DNA of 64,000 bases, from contig JADGEJ010000019.1 in assembly GCA_016744435.1 (NCBI GenBank), positions 1-64,000 on the forward strand, written 5' to 3'. The stretch comes from Lentibacter sp. Lineage in GTDB: Bacteria; Pseudomonadota; Alphaproteobacteria; Rhodobacterales; Rhodobacteraceae. Shown here piece after piece: positions 1 through 8,534 of the stretch. Under the pieces are notes generated by a model. The model had not been told where the DNA came from and ran no database searches. It saw only the letters and a program-made list of their open reading frames with translations. Each line of letters begins with the position of its first letter. Positions within the stretch are counted from its first letter, which is position 1. Position numbers and translations under genes: made by a program.

Positions 1-10
1 TGCTGAAGGA

Positions 11-127
11 ATAGTGGTTCTATTTCAAGGCATTGGAAAGACGGCAGGCGAAATATCTGCCAAATCCGAAGGACGCCAAATCCGCATCATCTCAGCGGCT
101 TGTCGCGCTTGGGAATAGAACCACTAT
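11..127. repeat. Long-range inverted repeat at left edge
   Basis: The arm ATAGTGGTTCTATT at 11-24 is matched by its exact reverse complement at 114-127. Pairing can resume a few bases inward through CAAG/CTTG, closing a loop of about 90 nt. The interior has two direct copies of GCCAAATCCG. A 10-bp element at about 47-56 (GCGAAATATC) is inverted again near 151-160. No coding function is visible on either strand, and the track ORFs here are shadows. It could be a structured RNA, an operator region for a gene beyond the left edge, or a small dispersed repeat. Confidence 0.55.
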
Positions 128-203
128 GCCGGCGCGCACCAAACCCCTGATATTTCGCGGATTTGACGCCAGAGGTGCAGGATTAATGGGTCCTGACCCT
201 AGG

Positions 204-980
204 CTAGCGCAATTTCGGCGGCTTATCTGGGTCTGAACCGGGCGTCTGCGGCTCATAGGTTGCTGGCTGCACTGGCTCGGGAACTTCAAAGCGCATGCCG
301 ACACGGCTGAGCTGTGAGCGCAGCGCGGGTGCGTCGTTGAAAAACGCCACGTCGAGCGAAAGGTCTTCAAGCCCTGAGAACACCAGCGCCTCGCTCGCGG
401 CTTTCGCCAGAGGCGCTTGTGCGCGTTCGCCCGCACCGAGGATGGCCAGCAACAGGCTGCCGTCTTCCTGCCCGCAAAGGTACGCGACTTCGGCAAGACC
501 CGCTGCGCGCACCAGTTTTGCGTCAAGCGTGTGCAACAGCACTTCTGGCACGTCTGGCGACTTGAGTGCGCCCAAAACGCCGCCCTTTTCTTTCGGCACA
601 GCTCCGAGGGCCGATTGCATCCAGCTCATCGCCTCAACGGGCAGCACGATCGAACTTTCCGCGACACCAAGGTTGAGCGCCAGCCCGGCGCCCTCGTCGT
701 TGAGCATTTCGGCCAGCACACGGCCCGAAACTGCCGCATAGGGCGCAGGCCCTTCAGCAAACTTTGTCAGCCGCGCGGGGCTGTCAAAGCCAAGCACATA
801 GGTGCCCTCGTCTAGCTCGGCGAATTGCGGCTCGATCACATCGTCCTCGGGCTCGGCCTCAAGCAGCAGATGAATCTCGGTATCAGCCAGCAGAGCGTAA
901 TATGCCAGCCGCGCCTCTTCACTGTCAGGGGCTTTCATCATGATGGCATGCGCTCTGTCGAGCGGGGTTTGGTCACTCAT
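204..980 (-). CDS. SseB family protein
   Basis: This 258-aa cytosolic protein resembles the SseB N-terminal domain family. It opens with a helical stretch (TPLDRAHAIMMKAPDSEEAR), followed by the pattern of an SseB domain with a conserved region around FAEGPAPYAAVSGR at roughly residue 75-90. No signal peptide or membrane segment is seen. Family members have diverse and mostly unclear roles; the E. coli SseB name refers to enhanced serine sensitivity. Its start overlaps the stop of the upstream uracil-DNA-glycosylase-like gene by 4 nt, so the two are probably cotranscribed. The assignment is by overall look rather than catalytic motif, and the biological role is unknown. Confidence 0.7.
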   Translation of the reverse strand: MSDQTPLDRAHAIMMKAPDSEEARLAYYALLADTEIHLLLEAEPEDDVIEPQFAELDEGTYVLGFDSPARLTKFAEGPAPYAAVSGRVLAEMLNDEGAGLALNLGVAESSIVLPVEAMSWMQSALGAVPKEKGGVLGALKSPDVPEVLLHTLDAKLVRAAGLAEVAYLCGQEDGSLLLAILGAGERAQAPLAKAASEALVFSGLEDLSLDVAFFNDAPALRSQLSRVGMRFEVPEPVQPATYEPQTPGSDPDKPPKLR

Positions 981-1573
981 TTCATCACCTTGGATACGGC
1001 TGCGGTAACGGCTGTTCGCAATTGAGGCAAAAGCTCGGCCTCAAACCACGGGTTCTTCTTCAGCCACGAAGTATTGCGCCAAGACGGATGCGGCAAGGGG
1101 AAAGCGTCAGGTGCGTGCTCGCGCCACGCTTTGACAGTATCGTTGACGCCGGTTTTTACCCCGAGGTGGTATTTCTGGGCATACCCACCAATCAACAGCC
1201 GGAGCTGCATGTCGGGCAGGTTTTGCATGACACCAGCGTGCCATGTTCTTCTGCAAAGCGGCGGAGGCGGCAAGTCAGAGCCTGCCGCGTTGTAGCCCGG
1301 AAAGCAAAACGCCATGGGCACAATGGCCACGCGAGACGTGTCATAAAACTGCGCGCTCGTAAGGCCGAGCCAGTCGCGCAGGCGCTCGCCTGACGGATCA
1401 TCAAACGGCACGCCACTTTGATGAACACGCATCCCCGGTGCTTGGCCCGCAATAAGCAGGCGCGCACTTGGCTCAAACCACGCCACGGGGCGCGGCGCGT
1501 GGGCGGTGTGTGTTGCCGCGAAGCGCTCGGTGCAAAGCGTGCAAGCGCGGATTTGATCAGGCAGGTTTGACAT
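977..1573 (-). CDS. Uracil-DNA glycosylase family protein
   Basis: This 198-aa protein carries the superfamily water-activating-type motif GQAPGMRVH at about residue 42 and a C-terminal HPSWRN at about 160, the usual position of the HPS loop in UDG folds. Two N-terminal cysteines (CTLC) sit where some family 4/5-type enzymes bind an Fe-S cluster, but I do not see the other two expected ligands clearly. The expected role is removal of uracil or a related damaged base from DNA, in the cytosol. It heads a minus-strand unit with the SseB-like gene and is divergent from arsR. The exact UDG family and substrate are not settled by sequence reading. Confidence 0.8.
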   Translation of the reverse strand: MSNLPDQIRACTLCTERFAATHTAHAPRPVAWFEPSARLLIAGQAPGMRVHQSGVPFDDPSGERLRDWLGLTSAQFYDTSRVAIVPMAFCFPGYNAAGSDLPPPPLCRRTWHAGVMQNLPDMQLRLLIGGYAQKYHLGVKTGVNDTVKAWREHAPDAFPLPHPSWRNTSWLKKNPWFEAELLPQLRTAVTAAVSKVMK

Positions 1574-1655
1574 GATCGAGACAATAGCGCCGTGGCACGC
1601 GAGCGCAATGTTTCGAGATTTATCGAAGTATTTCTTGCAATATCAGATTGTTTCG

Positions 1656-1671
1656 ATATTTCTAGAAATAT
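1656..1671. promoter_or_regulatory. Perfect 16-bp palindrome, candidate ArsR operator
   Basis: ATATTTCTAGAAATAT is a perfect dyad whose last two bases are the first two of the ATG chosen for the arsR-like gene at 1670. It lies in the divergent interval between the UDG-like gene and arsR. ArsR/SmtB repressors commonly bind AT-rich dyads over their own promoter, so autoregulation is inferred. There is no Shine-Dalgarno sequence before the ATG, so the mRNA may be leaderless with its start inside the operator. Confidence 0.6.
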
Positions 1672-2014
1672 GAAACACGAATCCCCTTCCCCGACTCTCG
1701 ACTTGGCCGTTGCGGCCTCGACATTTGCCGCTCTCGGCAGCGAGCAGCGCCTTACCGTGCTGCGCACCCTCGTGCGCGCTGGCCCTGATGGCGTTACGAT
1801 CGGCGAGCTTGGCACCCGCGCGGGTGTCACGGGCTCGACGCTCACCCACCACATGAAAATTCTGGCCCAAGCGGGGCTTGTGACGCAAGCGCGCCAGGGG
1901 CGACAAATTATCTGCGCCGCAGTGGCTTACGGCGAGCTGCGCGAACTTTCACAATTCTTGCTGCGCGAATGTTGCGCAGACAGCGACTGCCCTGAGGAGC
2001 ACAATCATGGCTGA
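1670..2014 (+). CDS. ArsR-family transcriptional regulator
   Basis: This 114-aa winged-helix repressor has an ArsR-type core from ALGSEQRLTVLRTLVRAG to the recognition helix region STLTHHMKILAQAGLV and the wing ARQGRQIICAA. The C-terminus is cysteine rich (ECCADSDC), a plausible metal or metalloid site, though not the classic CVC of the recognition helix. The track ORF starts at a GTG at 1592. I prefer the ATG at 1670, because it begins right at the domain and the upstream part reads like promoter DNA. The stop overlaps the permease start by 8 nt, so the pair is a translationally coupled operon, and the regulator probably controls that permease. Confidence 0.85.
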   Translation: MKHESPSPTLDLAVAASTFAALGSEQRLTVLRTLVRAGPDGVTIGELGTRAGVTGSTLTHHMKILAQAGLVTQARQGRQIICAAVAYGELRELSQFLLRECCADSDCPEEHNHG

Positions 2015-3050
2015 TATATCCACACCCCCAAGCTCGACGCCGCCAGGCAAATTTAGCTTTGCCAAAATTGATAAGGCATGGCTGGCGCTTGGCGTTATCT
2101 TGCTCGGGCTTGCCGTGTTCGCAAACGAGCACTTCCAACCCGCCGTTATCTTTGCGGTGCAAGCGCTTGGCCGCACCGCGCCATTCATTGCCTTTGCCAT
2201 TTTCGCCGTTGCCTACATGAAGGCGACGGGCGCGGAAAACCTGCTCGCCAAGGCCTTTGAGGGGCGCGAGACACATATGATCGTGATGGCGGCACTGCTT
2301 GGCGGGCTGTCGCCGTTTTGCTCCTGTCAGGTGATCCCGTTCATCGCGGCGCTTTTAGCGATGGGCGTTCCGCTTGGGCCGGTTATGGCCTTCTGGCTTG
2401 CCTCACCGCTTATGGACCCTGCTATGTTCTCGATAACAGCGGGCGGGCTTGGCTTTGACTTCGCAGTTGCCAAGACTGTCTCAGCGGTTGGTGTTGGCTT
2501 GCTGGGCGGCTTCGGCACGATGCTGCTCAAAACCACGCCTGTGTTTGCCGACCCGCTGCGCAAAAAGCAGCACGTTGGCGACTGCTGCGGCACGAAGAAG
2601 CCTTTTTCTGACAAGCCACACTGGGCCTTCTGGAGCGACGCGGAACGCCGCACGACGTTCCGCGATACGTTTATCGAGAACGGTGTGTTCCTCGTGAAGT
2701 GGCTGCTGCTGGCCTATGTTCTGGAATACATGATGCTGACATTTGTGCCTGCCGAAGCGATTGCCACAGTGCTGGGCGGCGAAGGCCTCAAGCCGATCAT
2801 CCTAGGCGCGCTTGTTGGCGCCCCCGCTTACCTTAACGGCTATGCTGCGGTGCCGCTTGTCTCAGGCCTTATCGAGCAAGGCATGTCGCAAGGCGCAGCT
2901 ATGAGCTTTGTGATCGCGGGTGGCGTAAGCTGCATCCCTGCCGCTGTCGCCGTTTGGGCGCTGGTTAAGCCACGGGTGTTTGCTGCCTACCTTGGCTTTG
3001 CCTTCATCGGCGCGCTGATTGCGGGCTTGGCTTGGCAGGCTATAGTCTAA
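2007..3050 (+). CDS. ArsP/YraQ-type (DUF318) permease
   Basis: This 347-aa polytopic inner-membrane protein has about eight to ten hydrophobic segments. Its family hallmark is PFCSCQVIPF at about residue 108, followed by the MGVPLGPVMAFWLASPLMDP segment typical of the DUF318/ArsP permeases. Known members include the organoarsenical exporter ArsP and SO_0444-like metal efflux proteins. A second cysteine pair occurs in the cytosolic loop (GDCCGTKK, about residue 192). The upstream overlapping arsR-like gene supports a role in efflux of a metalloid or metal. Substrate specificity cannot be read from the sequence. A strong hairpin 39 nt after the stop probably ends the operon. Confidence 0.8.
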   Translation: MADISTPPSSTPPGKFSFAKIDKAWLALGVILLGLAVFANEHFQPAVIFAVQALGRTAPFIAFAIFAVAYMKATGAENLLAKAFEGRETHMIVMAALLGGLSPFCSCQVIPFIAALLAMGVPLGPVMAFWLASPLMDPAMFSITAGGLGFDFAVAKTVSAVGVGLLGGFGTMLLKTTPVFADPLRKKQHVGDCCGTKKPFSDKPHWAFWSDAERRTTFRDTFIENGVFLVKWLLLAYVLEYMMLTFVPAEAIATVLGGEGLKPIILGALVGAPAYLNGYAAVPLVSGLIEQGMSQGAAMSFVIAGGVSCIPAAVAVWALVKPRVFAAYLGFAFIGALIAGLAWQAIV

Positions 3051-3088
3051 CGCCCGACAAGGCGCATTGACGCTTACTCGAACAAACT

Positions 3089-3127
3089 AAGGTCGCTGAC
3101 TGCCAGATTTGGCTCTCAGCGACCTTT
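3089..3127 (+). terminator. Rho-independent-like terminator after permease
   Basis: AAGGTCGCTGA at 3089-3099 pairs perfectly with TCAGCGACCTT at 3116-3126, an 11-bp stem with a 16-nt loop. Only a short T/A tract follows (TTTACATTT). It lies between the permease stop and nhaA. Confidence 0.6.
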
Positions 3128-3184
3128 ACATTTGCGGCGCAAGCTTTAGACAGGCAAACCAATTAACCGCTGTGGAGGGTGGAC

Positions 3185-4432
3185 ATGTATCGCGTTTGGG
3201 GTTTCCTGACTGACTATTCATTGTTGCTGATTGGCGGGGCGATTATTGCCTTGTTTTGGGCTAATACGAACCCTGAGAGCTATCACCACTTCGTTGAGTT
3301 TGTGATCTGGGACAATGCGCCGATTGGCCACTTGCACGACGGCCACCGCACGCTGACGCTGCACTACCTTGTTAACGACGTGCTGATGGCGCTGTTCTTT
3401 GCGATTGCTGCGAAGGAAGTCTGGGAAGCTGTTGTTCTAAAGAACGGCTCTTTGCGCGGGAAAAAGGCTGCGACGCCCTTGTTTGCAACGGCGGGCGGCA
3501 TGTTTGGCCCAATCGCTGTCTACCTTCTTCTCGCCTATTTCATGGGCAGCGAAACATATAATGCCGTCGCCAATGGCTGGGCTATTCCGACTGCAACTGA
3601 CATCGCATTTAGCTATCTCGTTGGCCGGATGGTGTTTGGCGCCGGGCACCCTGCAGTGCGCTTCTTGCTGCTCTTGGCCATCGCAGATGACGCAGCGGGC
3701 CTGATCATTCTCGCGATCTTCTACCCGTCGGGCGAACTTGCACCTGTATGGCTATTGCTTTCACTTGCATCAGCGCTGATCGTGTTCTGGGGCTTTAACC
3801 GCCTGCCGCGCATCTTGGATCGGGGCAAGCAAGACCGCCCGACTTCAACCGCTGTGCGCAAATATCTGGGCGGGCTGCCCTATGTTATCGCGGGCTGCGT
3901 GAGCTGGTATGGCTTCATGCGCTCAGGCCTGCACCCTGCCCTCGGCTTGCTGCCGATTGTGCCGACAATCCCCCACGCTGACCGCGCCTTTGGCCTGTTC
4001 TCCGAAGCCGAGCGCTACTTGACTGACTTACTCAACGTCATGGAACATGCGCTGAAATACCCTGTCGAGATCGTGCTGTTCTTCTTTGGGCTGCTCAACG
4101 CTGGCGTCGAGCTCTCAGCGATTGGCGACGCGACATGGCTTGTCTTGGCAGGCCTGATTATCGGCAAGCCTTTGGGCGTGTTCCTGTTTGGCTGGTTTGC
4201 AGCCAAGCCTCTTGGCCTTGGTATTCCGGAAGGCATGCGGATCGTTGACCTTATCGTCATCGGCTTTGTGGCCGCGATCGGCTTTACTGTGGCGCTGTTT
4301 GTAGCCTCTGTCGCGTTTGACGCAGGGCCTGTGCAAGACGCCGCCAAGATGGGCGCATTGTTCAGCTTTGGTGCTGCGATCCTGTCGATCATTGCAGGCA
4401 AAGTCTTCAAGGTGCAAAAGCAAAACCTCTAA
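3185..4432 (+). CDS. nhaA: Na+/H+ antiporter NhaA
   Basis: This 415-aa integral membrane antiporter exchanges cytosolic Na+ for external H+ in pH and sodium homeostasis, as expected in a marine bacterium. The NhaA signature WAIPTATDIAFSY is at about residues 132-144. The paired aspartates that bind ions appear in LAIADDAAGL at about 165-175. The track ORF begins at GTG 3179. I chose the ATG at 3185, which sits 6 nt after GGAGG and gives MYRVWGF. The gene stands alone between two hairpin terminators. The C-terminus (KVFKVQKQNL) and total length are normal for the family. Confidence 0.95.
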   Translation: MYRVWGFLTDYSLLLIGGAIIALFWANTNPESYHHFVEFVIWDNAPIGHLHDGHRTLTLHYLVNDVLMALFFAIAAKEVWEAVVLKNGSLRGKKAATPLFATAGGMFGPIAVYLLLAYFMGSETYNAVANGWAIPTATDIAFSYLVGRMVFGAGHPAVRFLLLLAIADDAAGLIILAIFYPSGELAPVWLLLSLASALIVFWGFNRLPRILDRGKQDRPTSTAVRKYLGGLPYVIAGCVSWYGFMRSGLHPALGLLPIVPTIPHADRAFGLFSEAERYLTDLLNVMEHALKYPVEIVLFFFGLLNAGVELSAIGDATWLVLAGLIIGKPLGVFLFGWFAAKPLGLGIPEGMRIVDLIVIGFVAAIGFTVALFVASVAFDAGPVQDAAKMGALFSFGAAILSIIAGKVFKVQKQNL

Positions 4433-4450
4433 GCACTCCAGCATTGCTTG

Positions 4451-4490
4451 AAACCGCCCCTGAGCTCTTGGGGGCGGTTTTATTTTGTTT
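4451..4490 (+). terminator. Rho-independent terminator of nhaA
   Basis: A perfect 10-bp stem, AAACCGCCCC (4451-4460) with GGGGCGGTTT (4471-4480), is followed by TATTTTGTTTT. It lies 19 nt after the nhaA stop. Confidence 0.9.
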
Positions 4491-4628
4491 TCCAGCCAGA
4501 GGTCTTATTTTTGCCAAAAACAACTGTATGCTATATGGAAACAGTAACCCCGCTTGGCAGTGCAAATACACGAACTTTTAGGGAAATACCCTTATACAGG
4601 GCCAGGCAAGAGCAGAAACGGAGCAAGA

Positions 4629-5288
4629 ATGCTCGAGTTCAACAATGTCAGCAAGTCTTTCTGGACAGGCTCTCAACGCAAGGTGATCTTGGAAAAGGTC
4701 TCTTTTCGTGTGGAGCTTGGCACGTCGCTCGGCATTTTGGCGCCTAACGGCACCGGCAAGACCACTTTGATCAACATGATGTCTGGCCTCGAAAAGCCTG
4801 ATGAGGGCACTGTCTTGCGCACCTGTAAAGTCAGCTTTCCACTCGGTTTTATGGGCGGCGTCGTTGGCCGCCACTCGGCGGTTGAAAACAGCCGCTATAT
4901 CGCCCGCCTCTATGGCCTTGAGCCTGACTATGTCGAGGCATTCTGCCGTTGGCTTTGTAACCTCGGCGAATATTTCGAGCAGCCTTTAGGCACCTACAGC
5001 CAAGGCATGCGCGCGCGCTTTTCCTTTGCGCTTTTGCTAGCGCTGGACTTTGACATCTACCTGATTGATGAGGGCATGCCGAGCTCGACCGATGTAGAAT
5101 TCAACCGCAAAGCAGGCGAAATCCTGCGCGACAGATTGCAAACAACCACTGTGATCATCGTTTCACACCAAGCGCAGACTTTGGAAAAATTCGCGCGCTC
5201 CGCAGCTGTTTTGATCGACGGCAAACTTGAAATGTTCGACACCCTTGAAGAAGCGAAACAGCTCTATGACTACCAAACCCAAAGCTAG
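4629..5288 (+). CDS. kpsT: Capsule-type polysaccharide export ABC ATPase (KpsT-like)
   Basis: This 219-aa protein is the length of a classical KpsT. It has a Walker A APNGTGKTT at about residue 40, a signature region YSQGMRARFSFALLLA at about 125-140 and a Walker B IYLIDEGMPSSTD. Together with a KpsM-type permease it would power export of capsular polysaccharide across the inner membrane. The ATG at 4629 (MLEFNNVSK) follows CGGAG by 5 nt and matches the family start, so the 25-residue extension in the ORF track is not used. The downstream KpsE-like gene overlaps its end by 23 nt. No kpsM permease gene is adjacent. Confidence 0.88.
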   Translation: MLEFNNVSKSFWTGSQRKVILEKVSFRVELGTSLGILAPNGTGKTTLINMMSGLEKPDEGTVLRTCKVSFPLGFMGGVVGRHSAVENSRYIARLYGLEPDYVEAFCRWLCNLGEYFEQPLGTYSQGMRARFSFALLLALDFDIYLIDEGMPSSTDVEFNRKAGEILRDRLQTTTVIIVSHQAQTLEKFARSAAVLIDGKLEMFDTLEEAKQLYDYQTQS

Positions 5289-6978
5289 AAAGTTTCGCAT
5301 CCGCCGCACAGGCGAGATGGGAACAGGCCCCCGCTCGGCTGCACCCGAGAGTGCCGCCCCCGAAAGCACGGCGCCCGAAACGGCCGCGCCACAAGAGCCT
5401 GTGCGCCAGCGCCGTGCAGCGGCACCTGCCAGCGCGCCAGAAGCACAGCCCACCAAGCAGCCAGCAGCAGAACCCGCGCGCGAAGGGATGGTCTCCTCTG
5501 CCAATGAAACCAAGGCCGAAACCGACATTGACGCGATCCGCCGTGAGGGCCTAACAGGCCGCCAGCTTCGCCTCGCCCGGCGGATGGCGCAAAAGCACGG
5601 ACTAGCGCCTATCTCTGATTTTGATGCGGTGCGCCAGTTGCGTGTGAAGGGCATTGACCCGTTCCAGCGCGCCAACATGCTTGAGCTGGTTGTTCCCGGC
5701 AAAGACGCCAAAACGCCCGGCCTGCTTGATGAGCCAGACGTGGACAACATGCCAGGCCTCGGCAAAATCCAACTCCCACAGACGATGAAGGCAGACACTG
5801 CTCAGGTTCCCTCAACCGAGATATACACCGCCGACAGACGCGCTTCAGAGATCACCAAAATCCAGGAAGACATTGCCCGCCGTCGCCGCAAGCGGATGGT
5901 GCTGCTCATGGCGCGGCTTTCGGCCTTCGTGTTTTTGCCAACCATTTTGGCGGGCTGGTATTACTACGCCATCGCCACGCCGATGTACTCGACCAAGACA
6001 GAGTTTCTGATCCAATCAGCCGAGAGCGGCGGAGGCAGTGCCCTTGCTGGCCTGATCCCAGCGCAGCTTGCCAACAGTCAGGAGAGTATTGCTGTACAAT
6101 CCTATCTCACGTCAAAAGACGCTATGATCCGGCTGGATGACGAGCTTGGCTACAAGGCGCATTTCTCTGGTGAGAATGTCGATGCGATCCAGCGTTTGGA
6201 CACGGATTCAACCAATGAGGACGCCCATAAAGTCTACAAGAAAAACATCAAAATTGGCTATGATCCAACAGAAGGTGTTGTCCGGATGGAAGTGATCGCA
6301 GCTGACCCTGTCGTGGCGACTGACTTCTCTAAAGCTTTGATTTCTTACGCGGAAGAACGCGTCGATGCGCTCTCCCAAAAGATCCGTGATGACGCCATGG
6401 GAGATGCCCGGCGCAACCTTGAAACAGCCAAGCTTGAGCGCCGTCAGGCACAGGAAGCCCTGATCAGACTGCAAGAAGTCTACTCGGCTGACCCGACAGA
6501 GCAACTTGCCGCCTTGCGCACCCAGATCACCACCTATGATCAACAATTGCTGGAGAAAAAACTGGCGTTGCAGGCCTTGCTCGACAACTCGCGCCCCAAC
6601 CGCGCCAAAGTTGACGGCGCCCGCGGTGATGTACGCCGCCTTGAAAACGTGCTTGTCGAGTTGAACAACAGGATGACCGATGCGAGCACCTCAGACTTGT
6701 CGCTTGTGCAACAAAGCACCGAGATCCAACTCGCCCGCGCTGACCTGGCCTCATCAGACACTTTCTTGCAATCGGCCCTTCAAGGCGAAAAGCAGGCCGC
6801 GCTAGAAGCTGGCCGCCAAGTGCGTTACCTCTCGGTTCCGGTGCGCCCGATCGCCTCGGATGCGCCAAGTTATCCTCGCAAGTTTGAGAACACTGTTCTG
6901 GCATTCCTGATTTTCTCAGGCATCTACCTGATGGTTTCGCTAACGTCCTCAATCCTGCGCGAGCAAGTCTCAAACTAA
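5266..6978 (+). CDS. KpsE/Wzz-like capsule export inner-membrane protein with long N-terminal extension
   Basis: This 570-aa protein joins two parts. Residues 1-210 are an Ala/Pro-rich, charged, apparently cytosolic extension with a helical patch (TGRQLRLARRMAQKHGL). The C-terminal 360 residues have the KpsE/RkpR pattern: a membrane segment after RRRRKRMVLLM, a periplasmic region beginning TPMYSTKTEFLI, a coiled coil at about 390-490, a Pro-rich turn (PSYPRKFENT) and a last membrane segment. The role is to bridge the export ABC transporter to the outer-membrane exporter. KpsE itself is near 380 aa, so the extension is notable. The ATG at 5266 lies within kpsT, consistent with translational coupling; an earlier ATG at 5227 is possible. 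Confidence 0.82.
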   Translation: MTTKPKARKFRIRRTGEMGTGPRSAAPESAAPESTAPETAAPQEPVRQRRAAAPASAPEAQPTKQPAAEPAREGMVSSANETKAETDIDAIRREGLTGRQLRLARRMAQKHGLAPISDFDAVRQLRVKGIDPFQRANMLELVVPGKDAKTPGLLDEPDVDNMPGLGKIQLPQTMKADTAQVPSTEIYTADRRASEITKIQEDIARRRRKRMVLLMARLSAFVFLPTILAGWYYYAIATPMYSTKTEFLIQSAESGGGSALAGLIPAQLANSQESIAVQSYLTSKDAMIRLDDELGYKAHFSGENVDAIQRLDTDSTNEDAHKVYKKNIKIGYDPTEGVVRMEVIAADPVVATDFSKALISYAEERVDALSQKIRDDAMGDARRNLETAKLERRQAQEALIRLQEVYSADPTEQLAALRTQITTYDQQLLEKKLALQALLDNSRPNRAKVDGARGDVRRLENVLVELNNRMTDASTSDLSLVQQSTEIQLARADLASSDTFLQSALQGEKQAALEAGRQVRYLSVPVRPIASDAPSYPRKFENTVLAFLIFSGIYLMVSLTSSILREQVSN

Positions 6979-7026
6979 CACATCAATACTGGTGCACTGC
7001 GCCCGACAAAAGAACGAGTAATAATT

Positions 7027-8523
7027 GTGAAGAAGCCCCTAAACTCATCGACCCCCAACACCTGGGAATTCCTGCGTGACCCAATGATTACTCCGACAGG
7101 GTTTCGCGAATATGACGCGCGCTGGAAGTATCCAGAAGAGATCAACTTGCCGGGCATTACGGCCCTTGGCCTTGGCCTTGGCACGCAGATGCACGCGCGT
7201 GGCATTGAGCCGGTTATCGCCGTTGGAAACGACTATCGCGACTATTCCCTGAGCATCAAAAACGCGCTGATGCTGGGCCTCATGCAGGCCGGCATTCACG
7301 TCAAAGACATCGGCCCAGCTGTTTCTCCCATGGCATACTTCGCTCAGTTTCACTTGAACGCGCCTGCCGTCGCCATGGTCACCGCGAGCCACAACCCAAA
7401 CGGTTGGACGGGTGTCAAAATGGGCTTTGAGCGCCCCCTAACCCACGGACCCGACGAAATGAACGAGTTGCGTGACATCGTGCTTGAGGGCCGCGGCATG
7501 GCCCGCGAAGGCGGCAAATACGAATTCGTCGAAGGCGTGAAAGAGGCCTATATCGACGATCTGGTTGGTGACTTCAAAATGTCGCGCAAACTGCGCGTTG
7601 TCTGCGCCACGGGCAATGGCACGGCAGCAGCGTTTGGCCCTGAAGTTTTTGAGCGGATCGGCGTTGAGCTTGTTCCCTCCCACAACACGCTCGACTACAC
7701 CTTCCCGCACTACAACCCCAACCCCGAAGCAATGGAAATGCTCCACGATATGAGCGCCTCAGTGCGCGACAGCGGCGCTGATTTTGCCCTCGGGTTTGAT
7801 GGCGATGGAGACCGCTGCGGCGTGGTTGACGACGAATGTGAAGAGATATTTGCAGACAAAGTCGGTGTCATCATGGCCCGCGACCTAAGTAAGCTATACC
7901 CAAACAGCACCTTCGTCGCTGACGTTAAGTCCACGGGGCTGTTTGCGTCGGACCCTGAGCTGAAAGCAAATGGCGCTAAGGCTGACTATTGGAAAACCGG
8001 CCACAGCCACATGAAGCGCCGTGTCAAAGAACTGGGCGCACTGGCGGGCTTTGAGAAATCCGGCCACTACTTTTTGGCGGAGCCCGTCGGGCGCGGATAT
8101 GACTGCGGCATGCGTGTGGCCGTAGAAATATGCAAACTGATGGACCGGAACCCTGACATGAAAATGTCAGACCTGCGCAAAGCCCTACCCGTCACATGGG
8201 CCACCCCAACAATGTCGCCCTATTGCGCGGACACCGAAAAATACCAAGTGCTTGAACGCCTCGTTGCCAAGCTTGTCGCCAAGGCCGAAACTGGCGAGAA
8301 AATCGCAGGCCGGGCCATCAAAGAAGTTGTCACAGTCAACGGCGCACGTGTCATTCTTGACAACGGCTCATGGGGTCTTGTCCGCGCCAGTTCCAACACC
8401 CCCAACCTCGTTGTTGTCTGCGAAAGCTCGGAAAGCGAATTAGAAATGCGCGCAATATTCGCCGACATCGACGCTGTCATCCGCACGGAAGAGCTTGTTG
8501 GCGACTACGACCAAACGATCTAG
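7027..8523 (+). CDS. Phosphomannomutase/phosphoglucomutase
   Basis: This 498-aa alpha-D-phosphohexomutase interconverts hexose-6-phosphate and hexose-1-phosphate, supplying sugar nucleotides for polysaccharide synthesis. The phosphoserine loop TASHNPNGW is at about residue 119 (Ser121) and the Mg-binding loop DGDGDR at about 258-263. The sugar-binding loop EKSGHYF and the C-terminal phosphate-binding region (RASSNTPNLV) are also present. The start is GTG at 7027, 48 nt after the KpsE-like gene. This supports a capsule or exopolysaccharide role. A dispersed palindromic repeat follows the stop and may terminate the unit. Confidence 0.9.
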   Translation: MKKPLNSSTPNTWEFLRDPMITPTGFREYDARWKYPEEINLPGITALGLGLGTQMHARGIEPVIAVGNDYRDYSLSIKNALMLGLMQAGIHVKDIGPAVSPMAYFAQFHLNAPAVAMVTASHNPNGWTGVKMGFERPLTHGPDEMNELRDIVLEGRGMAREGGKYEFVEGVKEAYIDDLVGDFKMSRKLRVVCATGNGTAAAFGPEVFERIGVELVPSHNTLDYTFPHYNPNPEAMEMLHDMSASVRDSGADFALGFDGDGDRCGVVDDECEEIFADKVGVIMARDLSKLYPNSTFVADVKSTGLFASDPELKANGAKADYWKTGHSHMKRRVKELGALAGFEKSGHYFLAEPVGRGYDCGMRVAVEICKLMDRNPDMKMSDLRKALPVTWATPTMSPYCADTEKYQVLERLVAKLVAKAETGEKIAGRAIKEVVTVNGARVILDNGSWGLVRASSNTPNLVVVCESSESELEMRAIFADIDAVIRTEELVGDYDQTI

Positions 8524-8534
8524 CAGCTTCTACT

